Shown here: piece after piece, positions 50,531 to 58,678 of the stretch
How the letters are laid out: every line of letters starts with the position of its first letter
How positions within the stretch are numbered: position 1 is the stretch's first letter
Source: Candidatus Desulfosporosinus nitrosoreducens
GTDB taxonomy: Bacteria; Bacillota; Desulfitobacteriia; Desulfitobacteriales; Desulfitobacteriaceae
Length of the DNA: 64,000 bases
Direction of reading: 5' to 3'
NCBI RefSeq assembly: GCF_030954495.1
Contig: NZ_JAVHUW010000084.1
Coordinates: 1 to 64,000 of the forward strand
Program-made: the position numbers and the translations under genes
The notes under the pieces: generated by a model
What the model was told of the DNA's origin: nothing
The model's database searches: none
The model's input: the letters and a program-made list of their open reading frames with translations, nothing else

Positions 50531-51541
50531 ATGAAACTTGGAAGTAGTTTTTGGAGTAATGCCAAGAAAAAATACAGCATCTATCTGATTCTTATCGTCT
50601 TGTTTATTGTTTGTTCAGTGGTAAATTCCAACTTTTTTTCGGTTAGCAACCTGACGAACATTTCCAGGCAATTGGCGGTAACCACTATTTTAGCCTTGAG
50701 TGCAACTATGCTTATCATCAGCGGCATGCTGGATTTGTCATCAGGTTCAGTTCTTGCTTTGTCCGGGGTTTTTGCCGTCTCAGCTTACAAAGCCACAGGT
50801 TCTTTGTTAATAGCAATTGCTGTGGGTATTCTGACCGGGGTCATCTGCAATGTGCTTAATGCTCTGATGATCAGTACCTTTAAAGCACCTCCGTTTATTG
50901 CCACTCTGGCTATGCTTACCGTATCCCGCGGTATAGCCCTCTTATATACCAAAGGGCAAAATATCCTGCAGCTGGGAAAGTTTACGGTACTGGGGCAAGG
51001 ATCAATCGGCTTTATTCCCATTCCGATAATCTTTTTGGTAGTTATTGCCGTTATCACATGGTATTTGTTAAATCATACCCGTTTCGGACGTTCCCTCTAT
51101 GCCGTCGGGGGCAATGAAGAAGCGTCGATTGCCTCGGGAATCAACGTGCATAAGACCAAGTATACCGCCTTTATTATCAATGGCATTTTTGTGGGAATTG
51201 CCGGTGTTCTCTTTATGTCCCGCGTCAACGCCGGTCTGCCCAATGGGGCTGTCAATTATGAATTTACAGCCTTGACAGCGGCGATTATTGGCGGAACAAG
51301 TTTTTCCGGGGGAGTCGGCACGGTCGGAGGCACACTGGCCGGCGCGTTTATTGTAGGATTTTTAGATAATATTATGAACTTGACGAATGTCGATTCCTAT
51401 ATGCAACAGATTGTCCGGGGCACAATTATTGCCCTGGCCGTTATCTACGATATTCGGACGAGAAATCGCCGTACAAGCAGTATGTTAGGCAAAATAGAGG
51501 AGAAAGCGGTGGGCAAAGAAACGGTAAAAACTATCAGATAA
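50531..51541 (+). CDS. Sugar ABC importer permease, RbsC type
   Basis: 336 aa, about ten helices. CUT2 permease marks: LIISGMLDLSSGSVLALSG, NALMISTFKAPPFIATLAML, YAVGGNEEASIASGINV and GGTSFSGGVGTVGGTL. It starts 1 bp after the ATPase stop. Functions with the RbsA-type ATPase and the binding lipoprotein that follows. Confidence 0.92.
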   Translation: MKLGSSFWSNAKKKYSIYLILIVLFIVCSVVNSNFFSVSNLTNISRQLAVTTILALSATMLIISGMLDLSSGSVLALSGVFAVSAYKATGSLLIAIAVGILTGVICNVLNALMISTFKAPPFIATLAMLTVSRGIALLYTKGQNILQLGKFTVLGQGSIGFIPIPIIFLVVIAVITWYLLNHTRFGRSLYAVGGNEEASIASGINVHKTKYTAFIINGIFVGIAGVLFMSRVNAGLPNGAVNYEFTALTAAIIGGTSFSGGVGTVGGTLAGAFIVGFLDNIMNLTNVDSYMQQIVRGTIIALAVIYDIRTRNRRTSSMLGKIEEKAVGKETVKTIR

Positions 51542-51647
51542 GGCTTATAAAGAAAAACTTAACTTGCGTTGCATTCGTTACCGAATTCAATTAAAAAGCC
51601 TTGCTGTTGACATAGAGAAATTTATTAGAGAGAAGGATGGAGAAAGA

Positions 51648-52640
51648 ATGAAGAAAACCCTATTAAGCGTACTTTCAGTCTTATTAGTCGTTGTTTTATT
51701 AGCCGGGTGTTCGTCAGCAAAGCCCACAGCACCTGCGCAAAGTAACGCGGATAGCAGCCAAAAAACCTATAAGGTTGCCTATATTGCCCGTGCCCAATCC
51801 GACTCCTTCGCAGCTTGGCTTGCCAATGCAGTTAAAGACGAAGCTAAGAAATATCCCAATATTAAACTTGACGTTTTCGATGGTCAAGCGAATGATGATA
51901 AAGAAAATTCCATGATTGAAAATGCCATTACCAACAAATATGATCTGGTTATTGTTCAACCCAATAATGGAGAATCGCAAAGGCCTTATGTAGAGAAAGT
52001 TGTCAACGCCGGAATTCTTGCTATTACAACCAACGCCCGTATTTCCGGCATCAGAGGCGCATCTTCGGTAGACGCACAGCCTTATGAGCAGGCAGGAGTC
52101 AATGCCCGCGCAGCTTTAACCCAAGTTCCCCAGAATGCCAAAGTTGTTGTACTGCAAGGGCCATCCGGCAATTTCCATGCCGATGAACGCCGCAAGAGCT
52201 GGCAAAAAGAATTTTTTGACAAACGCCCGGATGTTAAAATCGTAGGCGAACAAATTGCCAACTGGAACAAAGATGAAGCTATGAAGTATATGGAAGACTG
52301 GGTCCAGGCCAATGACAAAATTGACGCCGTTATTTCCATGAATGACAATATGGCTGCCGGGGCTCTGGAAGTCGTAAAAGACAATCCGAAATATGCTCAT
52401 ATGCTGGCCTATGGTGTCGATGGAACCGCCGAGGCAATGCTTCTCATTAAAGACGGAAGAATGACCTCCACCTGTCTGCAAAATGCCAACGAGCTTGCGG
52501 AAAAACTGCTGGATTCAAGCAACAAGCTTTTAACCGGAGCAGAGAAAGAAATAAACATTGATATTGGCAACCCGCTGGTGAACAAGGACAATGTGGATCA
52601 ATACATTGATGTGTTAAAGAAATCCGGAGCTATGAAATAA
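51648..52640 (+). CDS. Sugar ABC importer substrate-binding lipoprotein, RbsB type
   Basis: 330 aa. Lipobox LLAGCSS (Cys at about 20), then a periplasmic-binding fold of the ribose/galactose group: YKVAYIARAQSDSFAAWL, VIVQPNNGESQRPYVEK, VVVLQGPSGNFHADERR and SMNDNMAAGALEVV. GGAGAAAGA supports ATG 51648; the frame is open 28 codons upstream. The ligand is probably a pentitol or hexitol, judged from the dehydrogenase and xylulokinase genes after it. Confidence 0.9.
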   Translation: MKKTLLSVLSVLLVVVLLAGCSSAKPTAPAQSNADSSQKTYKVAYIARAQSDSFAAWLANAVKDEAKKYPNIKLDVFDGQANDDKENSMIENAITNKYDLVIVQPNNGESQRPYVEKVVNAGILAITTNARISGIRGASSVDAQPYEQAGVNARAALTQVPQNAKVVVLQGPSGNFHADERRKSWQKEFFDKRPDVKIVGEQIANWNKDEAMKYMEDWVQANDKIDAVISMNDNMAAGALEVVKDNPKYAHMLAYGVDGTAEAMLLIKDGRMTSTCLQNANELAEKLLDSSNKLLTGAEKEINIDIGNPLVNKDNVDQYIDVLKKSGAMK

Positions 52641-52663
52641 TCCGCTTCAGCTCTTTGAAGCTC

Positions 52664-52697
52664 ACAGGACATTCTCCCCCAGGGATGAATGTCCTGT
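52664..52697 (+). terminator. Intercistronic hairpin after the binding-protein gene
   Basis: ACAGGACATTC (52664-52674) with GAATGTCCTGT (52687-52697), not followed by T. Such hairpins often protect the abundant binding-protein mRNA end while letting transcription into downstream genes. Confidence 0.55.
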
Positions 52698-52758
52698 TGA
52701 CAAAGGGGGGCATTTTTACGGGCTTGCACCTTTTTTAACGATCAGAGGAGGGTATTAA

Positions 52759-53799
52759 ATGTTAAACAGAGCAGCGTACATGACAGGGCTTAATAAATTG
52801 GAAATTCGGGAAATTGAAGTTCCGGTTCTAAAGGAAAAACAAGTCCTCATAAAACTTGAATATGTTGGAATTTGCGGCTCGGACGTACATTATTTGGAAC
52901 ATGGGAAAATAGGGGATTTTGTTGTCAATGGTGATTTTATTCTCGGTCATGAGTGTGCGGGAACAGTGGTAGACGTCGGAGCGGGCGTCGAACATCTAAA
53001 AGTGGGAGATAAAGTTGCCCTGGAGCCGGGATGTACCTGCGGGCAATGCGAATTTTGCAAAACCGGCCGCTACAATCTTTGTCCCGACGTCGAGTTTTTA
53101 GCCACACCGCCTTATCATGGCTGCCTGATGAACTATATTGCCTTTCCGGAAACTATGGCCTTTAAGCTGCCGGAAATGATTTCCACAAAAGAAGGCGCCC
53201 TTGTTGAACCTTTAGCCGTAGGCATGCATGCCGCAAAGCAAGGAAATGTCAAGCTGGGAGATTCCGTCGTAATCCTGGGGTCAGGGACCATTGGCCTGGT
53301 AACTCTGCTTGCCTGCAAAGCCTTTGGTGCCACAGATATTATCGTAGTCGACGTTATTCCGAAAAGGCTTGAGTATGCGCAAAAGTTGGGAGCCACGGCT
53401 GTTATCAACGCGGCGGAAGCGGATGTTATTGCCGAAATCGACAAGCTTACACACCAAAAAGGTGTTGATGTTGTTCTGGAGACTGCCGGGTCTGCCAAAA
53501 CGGTGGCCCAAACTCCCTATCTCGTAAAAAATGGCGGCTGTATCGTTCTTGTCGGCATGGCCCCACAAGATATTATTGAATATAACTTTGCCAAGATTAT
53601 GGCTAAAGAAGCGGAAATTAAATCCGTATTCCGCTACAGAAATATCTATCCTCAAGCTATAAAAGCCATTTCCCAGGGTCTCATTGACATATCCGGAATT
53701 ATTACGCATGAGTTTGCTTTCGATGACGTTGCCCAAGCCTTCGACTTTGTGATCAATCATAAACAAGAAGTGGTGAAAGCGGTTATTAAAATCGATTAG
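52759..53799 (+). CDS. Zinc-dependent polyol dehydrogenase (sorbitol/xylitol dehydrogenase type)
   Basis: 346 aa medium-chain dehydrogenase. Catalytic zinc ligands in CGICGSDVHY and GHECAG; structural zinc Cys cluster CTCGQCEFCKTGRYNLC; NAD-binding VVILGSGTIGLVTLLA followed by DVIPKRLEYAQKLGA. The GSDVHYxxHG motif is that of sorbitol/xylitol dehydrogenases. Followed by a xylulokinase gene, so it most likely oxidises xylitol or D-arabitol to D-xylulose (inference); sorbitol to fructose is the alternative. GGAGGG precedes the ATG. Confidence 0.85.
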   Translation: MLNRAAYMTGLNKLEIREIEVPVLKEKQVLIKLEYVGICGSDVHYLEHGKIGDFVVNGDFILGHECAGTVVDVGAGVEHLKVGDKVALEPGCTCGQCEFCKTGRYNLCPDVEFLATPPYHGCLMNYIAFPETMAFKLPEMISTKEGALVEPLAVGMHAAKQGNVKLGDSVVILGSGTIGLVTLLACKAFGATDIIVVDVIPKRLEYAQKLGATAVINAAEADVIAEIDKLTHQKGVDVVLETAGSAKTVAQTPYLVKNGGCIVLVGMAPQDIIEYNFAKIMAKEAEIKSVFRYRNIYPQAIKAISQGLIDISGIITHEFAFDDVAQAFDFVINHKQEVVKAVIKID

Positions 53800-53843
53800 C
53801 AATCGCCGCGGCCGGGATGCGTCTTAATAAGGAGGGGTGTGCA

Positions 53844-55373
53844 ATGCAATATTTACTTGGTGTTGATTTAGGGACTTCAGGTACAAAAACCGGGCTGTTC
53901 GATCTCGCCGGTAGGGCAATTTGTGCCAAGACGATTGAATACCCGTTATATCAGCCGGCCAATGGTTGGGCAGAGCAAGACCCTTCTGATTGGTGGCATG
54001 CTGCGTGTGATGGTATCAGGTATGTGCTCCAAAAAAGCGGAATTAATGCTGCGGAGATTGCCGGAATAGGCCTCTCCGGTCAAATGCATGGGCTTGTGAT
54101 GCTCGATAAGGACGGAATAGTATTAAGAAATTCCATCATTTGGTGCGATCAGCGCACGACGAATGAATGTGTCCAGATGAATAAAGCCGTTGGGGAAAAG
54201 AAACTTATTGAAATTACGGCGAATCCTGCCCTGACAGGCTTTACGGCTTCGAAAGTACTCTGGGTTCAAAACAATGAACCCGATTTATATGAGAAATGCG
54301 CCCATATTTTATTGCCCAAGGATTATATCCGTTACATGCTTACGGGTGAATATGCAACTGAAATGTCAGATGCCTCGGGAATGCAGCTGATGGACATTGC
54401 TAAACGCTGTTGGTCCGATGAGATCTTATCTAAATTTAATATTCAAAAGTCGATGTTGGGCAAGTTATATGAATCACCGGATATCACAGGTAAGGTGCAC
54501 AGGAGGGCGGCGGAACTGACCGGGCTCCGCGAGGGCACCATTGTTGTGGGCGGCGCAGCCGACAACTCCGCTGCTGCGGTGGGCACAGGGGTTGTCAGAG
54601 CCGGAAATGCCTTTACAACGCTTGGTACTTCCGGGGTGATTTACGCAATTTCCGAGGACGTTTCCATCGATCTCAAAGGAAGAGTGCATACCTTATGCAG
54701 TGCCGTACCGGGAAAATGGACCTTGATGAGCTGTACCTTAAGTGCCGGCCTGTCTCTCCGATGGCTGCGTGACACTTGTTGTTCCGAGGAGATGAGGGAG
54801 GCTGAAACCCTCGGTGTTGATCCTTATGTTGTGATGGATCAGCTTGCTGAAAAAGTAATGCCCGGAGCAGGGGGGCTTGTTTACCTGCCTTACTTAATGG
54901 GTGAACGCTCTCCTCATCCCGACCCCTATTGCAGAGGGGTATTTTTCGGTTTATCCGCCTCTCACAGCCGGGCTAACATGATTCGCTCAGTGATGGAGGG
55001 CGTAGCCTTTTCACAGCGTGAATGTGTCGATGTTTTTCAAGAAATGGGCATAACCATTGCCGAAATGATTGCTTGTGGCGGAGGCGGAAGAAGTTCCCTC
55101 TGGCGGCAGATGCTGGCCGATATGTACGGTTGTCCTGTCAGCACTGTCAAAACTGATGAGGGACCGGCTTTAGGTGTGGCCATTTTAGCCGGAGTGGGTG
55201 CAGGTATTTATGATTCGGTGGAAAGTGCCTGCGACAATTTAATTGGCAAGAAAAATATTCAGAATCCCAATTTAGCCACGCGAAAAGTATATGAGGATTA
55301 TTATAAACTGTATAAGCAACTGTACGCCGACTTACGGGAATCCTTTAAGAATTTGGCCAAACTGCCAAAATAG
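53844..55373 (+). CDS. xylB: Xylulokinase
   Basis: 509 aa FGGY kinase. N-terminal phosphate motif GVDLGTSGTKTGLFD, the XylB-type GLSGQMHGLVMLD and IIWCDQRT, ending in the second domain with ACGGGGRSSLWRQMLADMYG. The MHG segment and WCDQRT are typical of xylulokinase. It phosphorylates D-xylulose to xylulose-5-phosphate. GGAGGGG fits ATG 53844 (nine codons inside the frame). Last gene of the operon; a strong terminator follows. Confidence 0.9.
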   Translation: MQYLLGVDLGTSGTKTGLFDLAGRAICAKTIEYPLYQPANGWAEQDPSDWWHAACDGIRYVLQKSGINAAEIAGIGLSGQMHGLVMLDKDGIVLRNSIIWCDQRTTNECVQMNKAVGEKKLIEITANPALTGFTASKVLWVQNNEPDLYEKCAHILLPKDYIRYMLTGEYATEMSDASGMQLMDIAKRCWSDEILSKFNIQKSMLGKLYESPDITGKVHRRAAELTGLREGTIVVGGAADNSAAAVGTGVVRAGNAFTTLGTSGVIYAISEDVSIDLKGRVHTLCSAVPGKWTLMSCTLSAGLSLRWLRDTCCSEEMREAETLGVDPYVVMDQLAEKVMPGAGGLVYLPYLMGERSPHPDPYCRGVFFGLSASHSRANMIRSVMEGVAFSQRECVDVFQEMGITIAEMIACGGGGRSSLWRQMLADMYGCPVSTVKTDEGPALGVAILAGVGAGIYDSVESACDNLIGKKNIQNPNLATRKVYEDYYKLYKQLYADLRESFKNLAKLPK

Positions 55374-55406
55374 TATCAGCAGCATACTGCCCTACCCCAA
55401 ATTTAA

Positions 55407-55446
55407 AGCGCCGGTATTACTGGAAACAGAATGCCGGCGCCTTTTC
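55407..55446 (+). terminator. Terminator of the pentitol operon
   Basis: GCGCCGGTATT (55408-55418) and AATGCCGGCGC (55430-55440) followed by CTTTTCC. Confidence 0.88.
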
Positions 55447-55548
55447 CTTATTCTTGTTGTTTATGACTGTGGTTTTCATTATATTTTTTCTTATACTTAA
55501 AATAGGAATAGTCCAGTCCTATAGGTCATTGATATTGACTAAATATTC

Positions 55549-55578
55549 TTGACAGCAAATCTCCCAAAGGCCTATAAT
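55549..55578 (+). promoter_or_regulatory. Sigma-A promoter of the MarR gene
   Basis: TTGACA (55549-55554), 18 bp, TATAAT (55573-55578): consensus elements. The start of transcription would be near 55585, just before the 15-bp repeat array. Confidence 0.75.
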
Positions 55579-55606
55579 TTAATTGCTAATACAATTATTT
55601 TGACGC

Positions 55607-55680
55607 AAATAGTTTCGATGCAGATAGTTTTAACTTAGATAGTTTGAATGTGAATAGTTTCAACTAGAATAATTTGACTA
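55607..55680 (+). repeat. 15-bp tandem repeat array in the MarR leader
   Basis: Five consecutive units (starts 55607, 55622, 55637, 55652, 55666; lengths 15, 15, 15, 14, 15) with core ATAGTTT or ATAATTT followed by a partly conserved AA/GA and ending before the ribosome site. TAGTTTCAACTA in unit 4 is a palindrome. The array lies between promoter and start codon, so it is transcribed. It may be a phased operator for the MarR protein or a leader RNA element. Confidence 0.75.
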
Positions 55681-55697
55681 GAATATAGGTGTCTGAT

Positions 55698-56135
55698 ATG
55701 AAATATATTTTAGAAGAGTCTACCGGCTTCATCATTAACAGAACTCACCAAAAGCTTTCCAACTATCTGACCCGGAAATTCAAACCTTATGATATTACTC
55801 CTGAGCAGTGGGAAATATTAAACCGCTTATGGCAAAACGATGGAATTTCTCAGAAGGAGATTTCCGAAATTACCCTCAAAGACCAGACGACACTTACAAG
55901 GATATTGGACAAACTTGAACATAAAGGCCTTATCAAACGCCAGGTCAGTCCCAGTGACAGAAGAGTTTTTCTGATTTTCTTAACCGATAAAGGCCGGGAC
56001 CTCGAAGATATCCTGGTATCGATTGCTTATGAAGTATCGGGCGAGGTATTACAGGGCTTAAGTCAGGAAGAAATAAAACAGCTGAAGGCCCTGCTGAATA
56101 GAATTTTTGCAAATGTTAAGCAGTGTAAGACTTAA
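55698..56135 (+). CDS. MarR-family transcriptional regulator
   Basis: 145 aa. HTH WQNDGISQKEISEITLKDQTTLTRILDKLEHKGLI and the MarR wing with Asp-Arg-Arg (SPSDRRVFLIFLT). AGGTG fits ATG 55698. A DHA2-type exporter follows 210 bp later on the same strand, the usual MarR-efflux pairing; a dispersed hairpin repeat sits between them. The promoter and a 15-bp tandem repeat array lie directly upstream. Probably a ligand-released repressor of the exporter. Confidence 0.9.
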   Translation: MKYILEESTGFIINRTHQKLSNYLTRKFKPYDITPEQWEILNRLWQNDGISQKEISEITLKDQTTLTRILDKLEHKGLIKRQVSPSDRRVFLIFLTDKGRDLEDILVSIAYEVSGEVLQGLSQEEIKQLKALLNRIFANVKQCKT

Positions 56136-56137
56136 GC

Positions 56138-56212
56138 ATTTATCCGCTGACTAATCCGCTCTAAGACTCCCGCTTTGGCAAGCGGTGAGTCAAGAGCGGC
56201 TAAGTCCCTGGC
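56138..56212. repeat. Dispersed hairpin repeat, copy 3 (module A only)
   Basis: Closely matches 57-127 of copy 1 (TTATCCGCTGACTAATCCGC, then ACTCCCGCTT, AAGCGGTGAGT, AGAGCGGCTAAGTCCCTGG) without module B. Its stem is better paired here (CCGCTCT with AGAGCGG). It begins two bases after the MarR stop codon, as if acting as the transcript end. Confidence 0.75.
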
Positions 56213-56345
56213 TAGAAGGGAGGAGTTTGTTTCCTGTAAAAATCAGAGAGCTTAAAGTAGAGCGCCATTGTCTCAAGCAACAACAAACCTAAAGATGACT
56301 GCATTTTGGATCACGACAAACAGGTATTAGTTGGGAGGATTGAGC

Positions 56346-57740
56346 GTGGAACAGAATCGAACAATCATTAGATTCACCATGGTTATTGTTATGGTAACGT
56401 CTTTTATTACTCCTTTTATGGGCAATGCTATTAATTTGGGGATTCCGCAGATTGGCCTGGAATACAATGTCGATCAATCCTGGTTGAATTGGGTAGTGAA
56501 TAGCTATCTCTTGGCGACTGCCGCCTTTTTGCTGCCTTTTGGGCGGTGGGCGGATATTGTTGGCCGGAAAAAAGTCTTTATTATTGGCATGTTCCTTTTT
56601 GCCTTAACTTCTTTAGGCTGTGGGCTGGCTTTTTCCTTTCCTTTTTTTATTATCTTCAGAGTCTTGCAGGGAATTGCCAGTGCCATGATTTTTGGAACTT
56701 CCATGGCCATTCTGACGTCTGTTGTTCCGGCCAAAGAACGGGGAAAAGCAATGGGTCTGAGCGCAGCGGCGACCTATATTGGTCTCTCCTTAGGGCCTGT
56801 TTTGGGAGGAATTATTTGCAGTACGGTAAGCTGGCGGGGGATTTTTTATTTTAATTTAATCGTTGCCTTAGTGGCCTTGGGCTTAACCTTAGCGAAGCTT
56901 TCCGGCGAATGGACCGGCGCAGACAATGAGCGCTTTGATACCAAGGGAAGTGTGCTCTGGATTCTTGGTATATTGCTCTGTCTTTATGGCTTATCTGATC
57001 TTTCAGAAGGCCTCAGTTATATTGTTGCCTTTATCCTTGGCTTACTTCTCTTAATTGCTTTCGTGATTTATGAAAATAAGATCTCTTATCCGTTGCTGCC
57101 TATGCGTATGTTTATGAGCAACCGACCGTTTACTTTTTCCAATTTGGCGGCTCTCATCAACTATAGTGCTACTTTTGCCTTAGTTTACCTGATGTCCTTA
57201 TATCTGCAAAATGTCCTGCAAATCGATATCTCTTTGTCGGGTTTTATTCTTTTGTCTCAACCCATTATCATGGCTGCTCTGTCTCCCTTAGCCGGTCGTT
57301 TATCGGATAAAATAAGTTCGCAGATTCTCGCTTCGTTAGGGATGGGTATAACTACTTTGGGGTTGTTTTTCTTTATCTTTCTTAATGCCAATACCCCTAT
57401 TGTGCTTATCGTGATTAATCTTGCGTTTATCGGTCTGGGTTTTGCCTTATTTTCATCTCCCAATACCAATGCTGTCATGAGCTCCGTAGAAAGAACGCTT
57501 TACGGAGTGGCCTCTTCTACCCTTGGTACCATGAGATTGCTCGGGCAAACCCTGAGCATGACGATAGTGGCCTTGATTACGTCTTTGGACATGAAAGATT
57601 TGACTCTTACCTCACCGGGTTACATTGCGAGTTTTCTCAAAAGCTCGCAAGCCAGTTTCATTGTATTTACTGTTCTTTGCTTAATCGGCACCTTTGCCTC
57701 TTTAGCCAGAGGAGGAAAGCTTGAATCTCCTCAGCGCTAA
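56346..57740 (+). CDS. DHA2-family multidrug efflux transporter (EmrB/QacA-like)
   Basis: 464 aa, 12-14 helices. N-terminal FITPFMGNAINLGIPQIGLEYNV and VNSYLLATAAFLLPFGRWADIVGRKKVF (motif A) are characteristic of the drug:H+ antiporter-2 family; motif C is ATYIGLSLGPVLGG. GGGAGG places the start at GTG 56346. Preceded by the MarR gene. It probably exports a toxic small molecule; the ligand is unknown. Confidence 0.88.
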   Translation: MEQNRTIIRFTMVIVMVTSFITPFMGNAINLGIPQIGLEYNVDQSWLNWVVNSYLLATAAFLLPFGRWADIVGRKKVFIIGMFLFALTSLGCGLAFSFPFFIIFRVLQGIASAMIFGTSMAILTSVVPAKERGKAMGLSAAATYIGLSLGPVLGGIICSTVSWRGIFYFNLIVALVALGLTLAKLSGEWTGADNERFDTKGSVLWILGILLCLYGLSDLSEGLSYIVAFILGLLLLIAFVIYENKISYPLLPMRMFMSNRPFTFSNLAALINYSATFALVYLMSLYLQNVLQIDISLSGFILLSQPIIMAALSPLAGRLSDKISSQILASLGMGITTLGLFFFIFLNANTPIVLIVINLAFIGLGFALFSSPNTNAVMSSVERTLYGVASSTLGTMRLLGQTLSMTIVALITSLDMKDLTLTSPGYIASFLKSSQASFIVFTVLCLIGTFASLARGGKLESPQR

Positions 57741-57808
57741 AAGTTTAGGCGGCTGTCAATTAGATTAGAGATATTACAGAGCTATTGAAAAGCTAAGAGA
57801 AGCTCCGC

Positions 57809-57838
57809 AGCCAGATCGTTATGACGGTTTGGCTTTTC
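57809..57838 (+). terminator. Terminator after the efflux gene
   Basis: AGCCA and TGGCT with inner CGT/ACG pairing, then TTTTC; an outer GAAAAGC/GCTTTTC pair can extend it. In the rest of 57741-58091 I see no gene. Confidence 0.6.
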
Positions 57839-58091
57839 TACATTGATTTTGGATTATTTCTTCAGAATTGGAAGGAATTTGCGAACAAACGTGGAAATAT
57901 ATTAATTGTGTTAAACAACTAAATGAGCTAAGAATTTTAAAAATGAGAATATTAGTTCCTTGTTTTGGTTTAAGGTATTTTTTAGATCAGATTGAAAATA
58001 ATAGTATGAGTAACTAAAATGAACTGTAAATTGTAAAGTGCCCAAATGCTCAAGTGCCGAAGGCGGAACAAACTTAACGGAGGGTGTAGCT

Positions 58092-58433
58092 ATGGCAGGA
58101 CTTGCTGAAGATGAGAATAGTCCTTTAGAAATTGGCGATAGCATCGAAGAGAAAATATTAACCCTTGTTCATGCTTGCAAAGATATTGAGCTCGACAACC
58201 TAGTGTTTCATGATCCTCTAAATGGCAACGTTAAATTTGCACTTTTTCGTGATGGACTTACCTGGATTCTGATTGCGAGTAAATTCTTACCGGACTCTTT
58301 TTCACAGATTCAAGAAGACGTTTATATTTTTGAATGCACTGAATCCGAAGTTGGCTTTAAGTATCTGTTTTCTCAGGTCTATGAGGAAGGGAAAACTGAT
58401 CTATTTAGCTTTTCCGGCATTTTATCCGCTTAA
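58092..58433 (+). CDS. Protein of unknown function
   Basis: 113 aa, acidic and soluble, without signal or metal motif. Begins MAGLAEDENSPLEIGDSIEE; then ELDNLVFHDPLNGNVKFALF and a hydrophobic LTWILIASKFLPDSF. GGAGGG fits ATG 58092; the longer frame lacks a site. I recognise no family. The stop lies within the arm of its own terminator. Confidence 0.6.
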   Translation: MAGLAEDENSPLEIGDSIEEKILTLVHACKDIELDNLVFHDPLNGNVKFALFRDGLTWILIASKFLPDSFSQIQEDVYIFECTESEVGFKYLFSQVYEEGKTDLFSFSGILSA

Positions 58434-58460
58434 CTTTTAAGTTAAGTGGATAAAATTTTT
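58419..58460 (+). terminator. Terminator overlapping the stop codon
   Basis: 17-bp arms (58419-58435 and 58440-58456, one G·T), loop TTTT/A, and a T run at 58456-58460. The first bases TTTTATCCGCT recall the start of the dispersed repeat at 41601. Confidence 0.88.
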
Positions 58461-58543
58461 AAAGCATGTAAAAAAGCGCTTTTCCCTGAGTGTTCGGTTG
58501 CTGAACATTGGGGAGCACAGACGAGCACCTTAGAGCGGAACGG

Positions 58544-58588
58544 CAGAAATAGCAGAATCAGGCTTCGCGCCTGATTCTGCTATTTCTG
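58544..58588. repeat. Perfect 20-bp inverted repeat with 5-nt loop
   Basis: CAGAAATAGCAGAATCAGGC (58544-58563) and its exact complement (58569-58588). Unusually long and perfect, without a T run on either side, between convergent genes. A second terminator, a miniature element or a cruciform site are possible. Confidence 0.75.
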
Positions 58589-58678
58589 TCTGGTTTGAAA
58601 GATATCCCATTGTCATTTCCATGGGATTTGATAAACTTTGTAACAATTAACGTAACTAACCAATTAGGAGGGTCGCTA

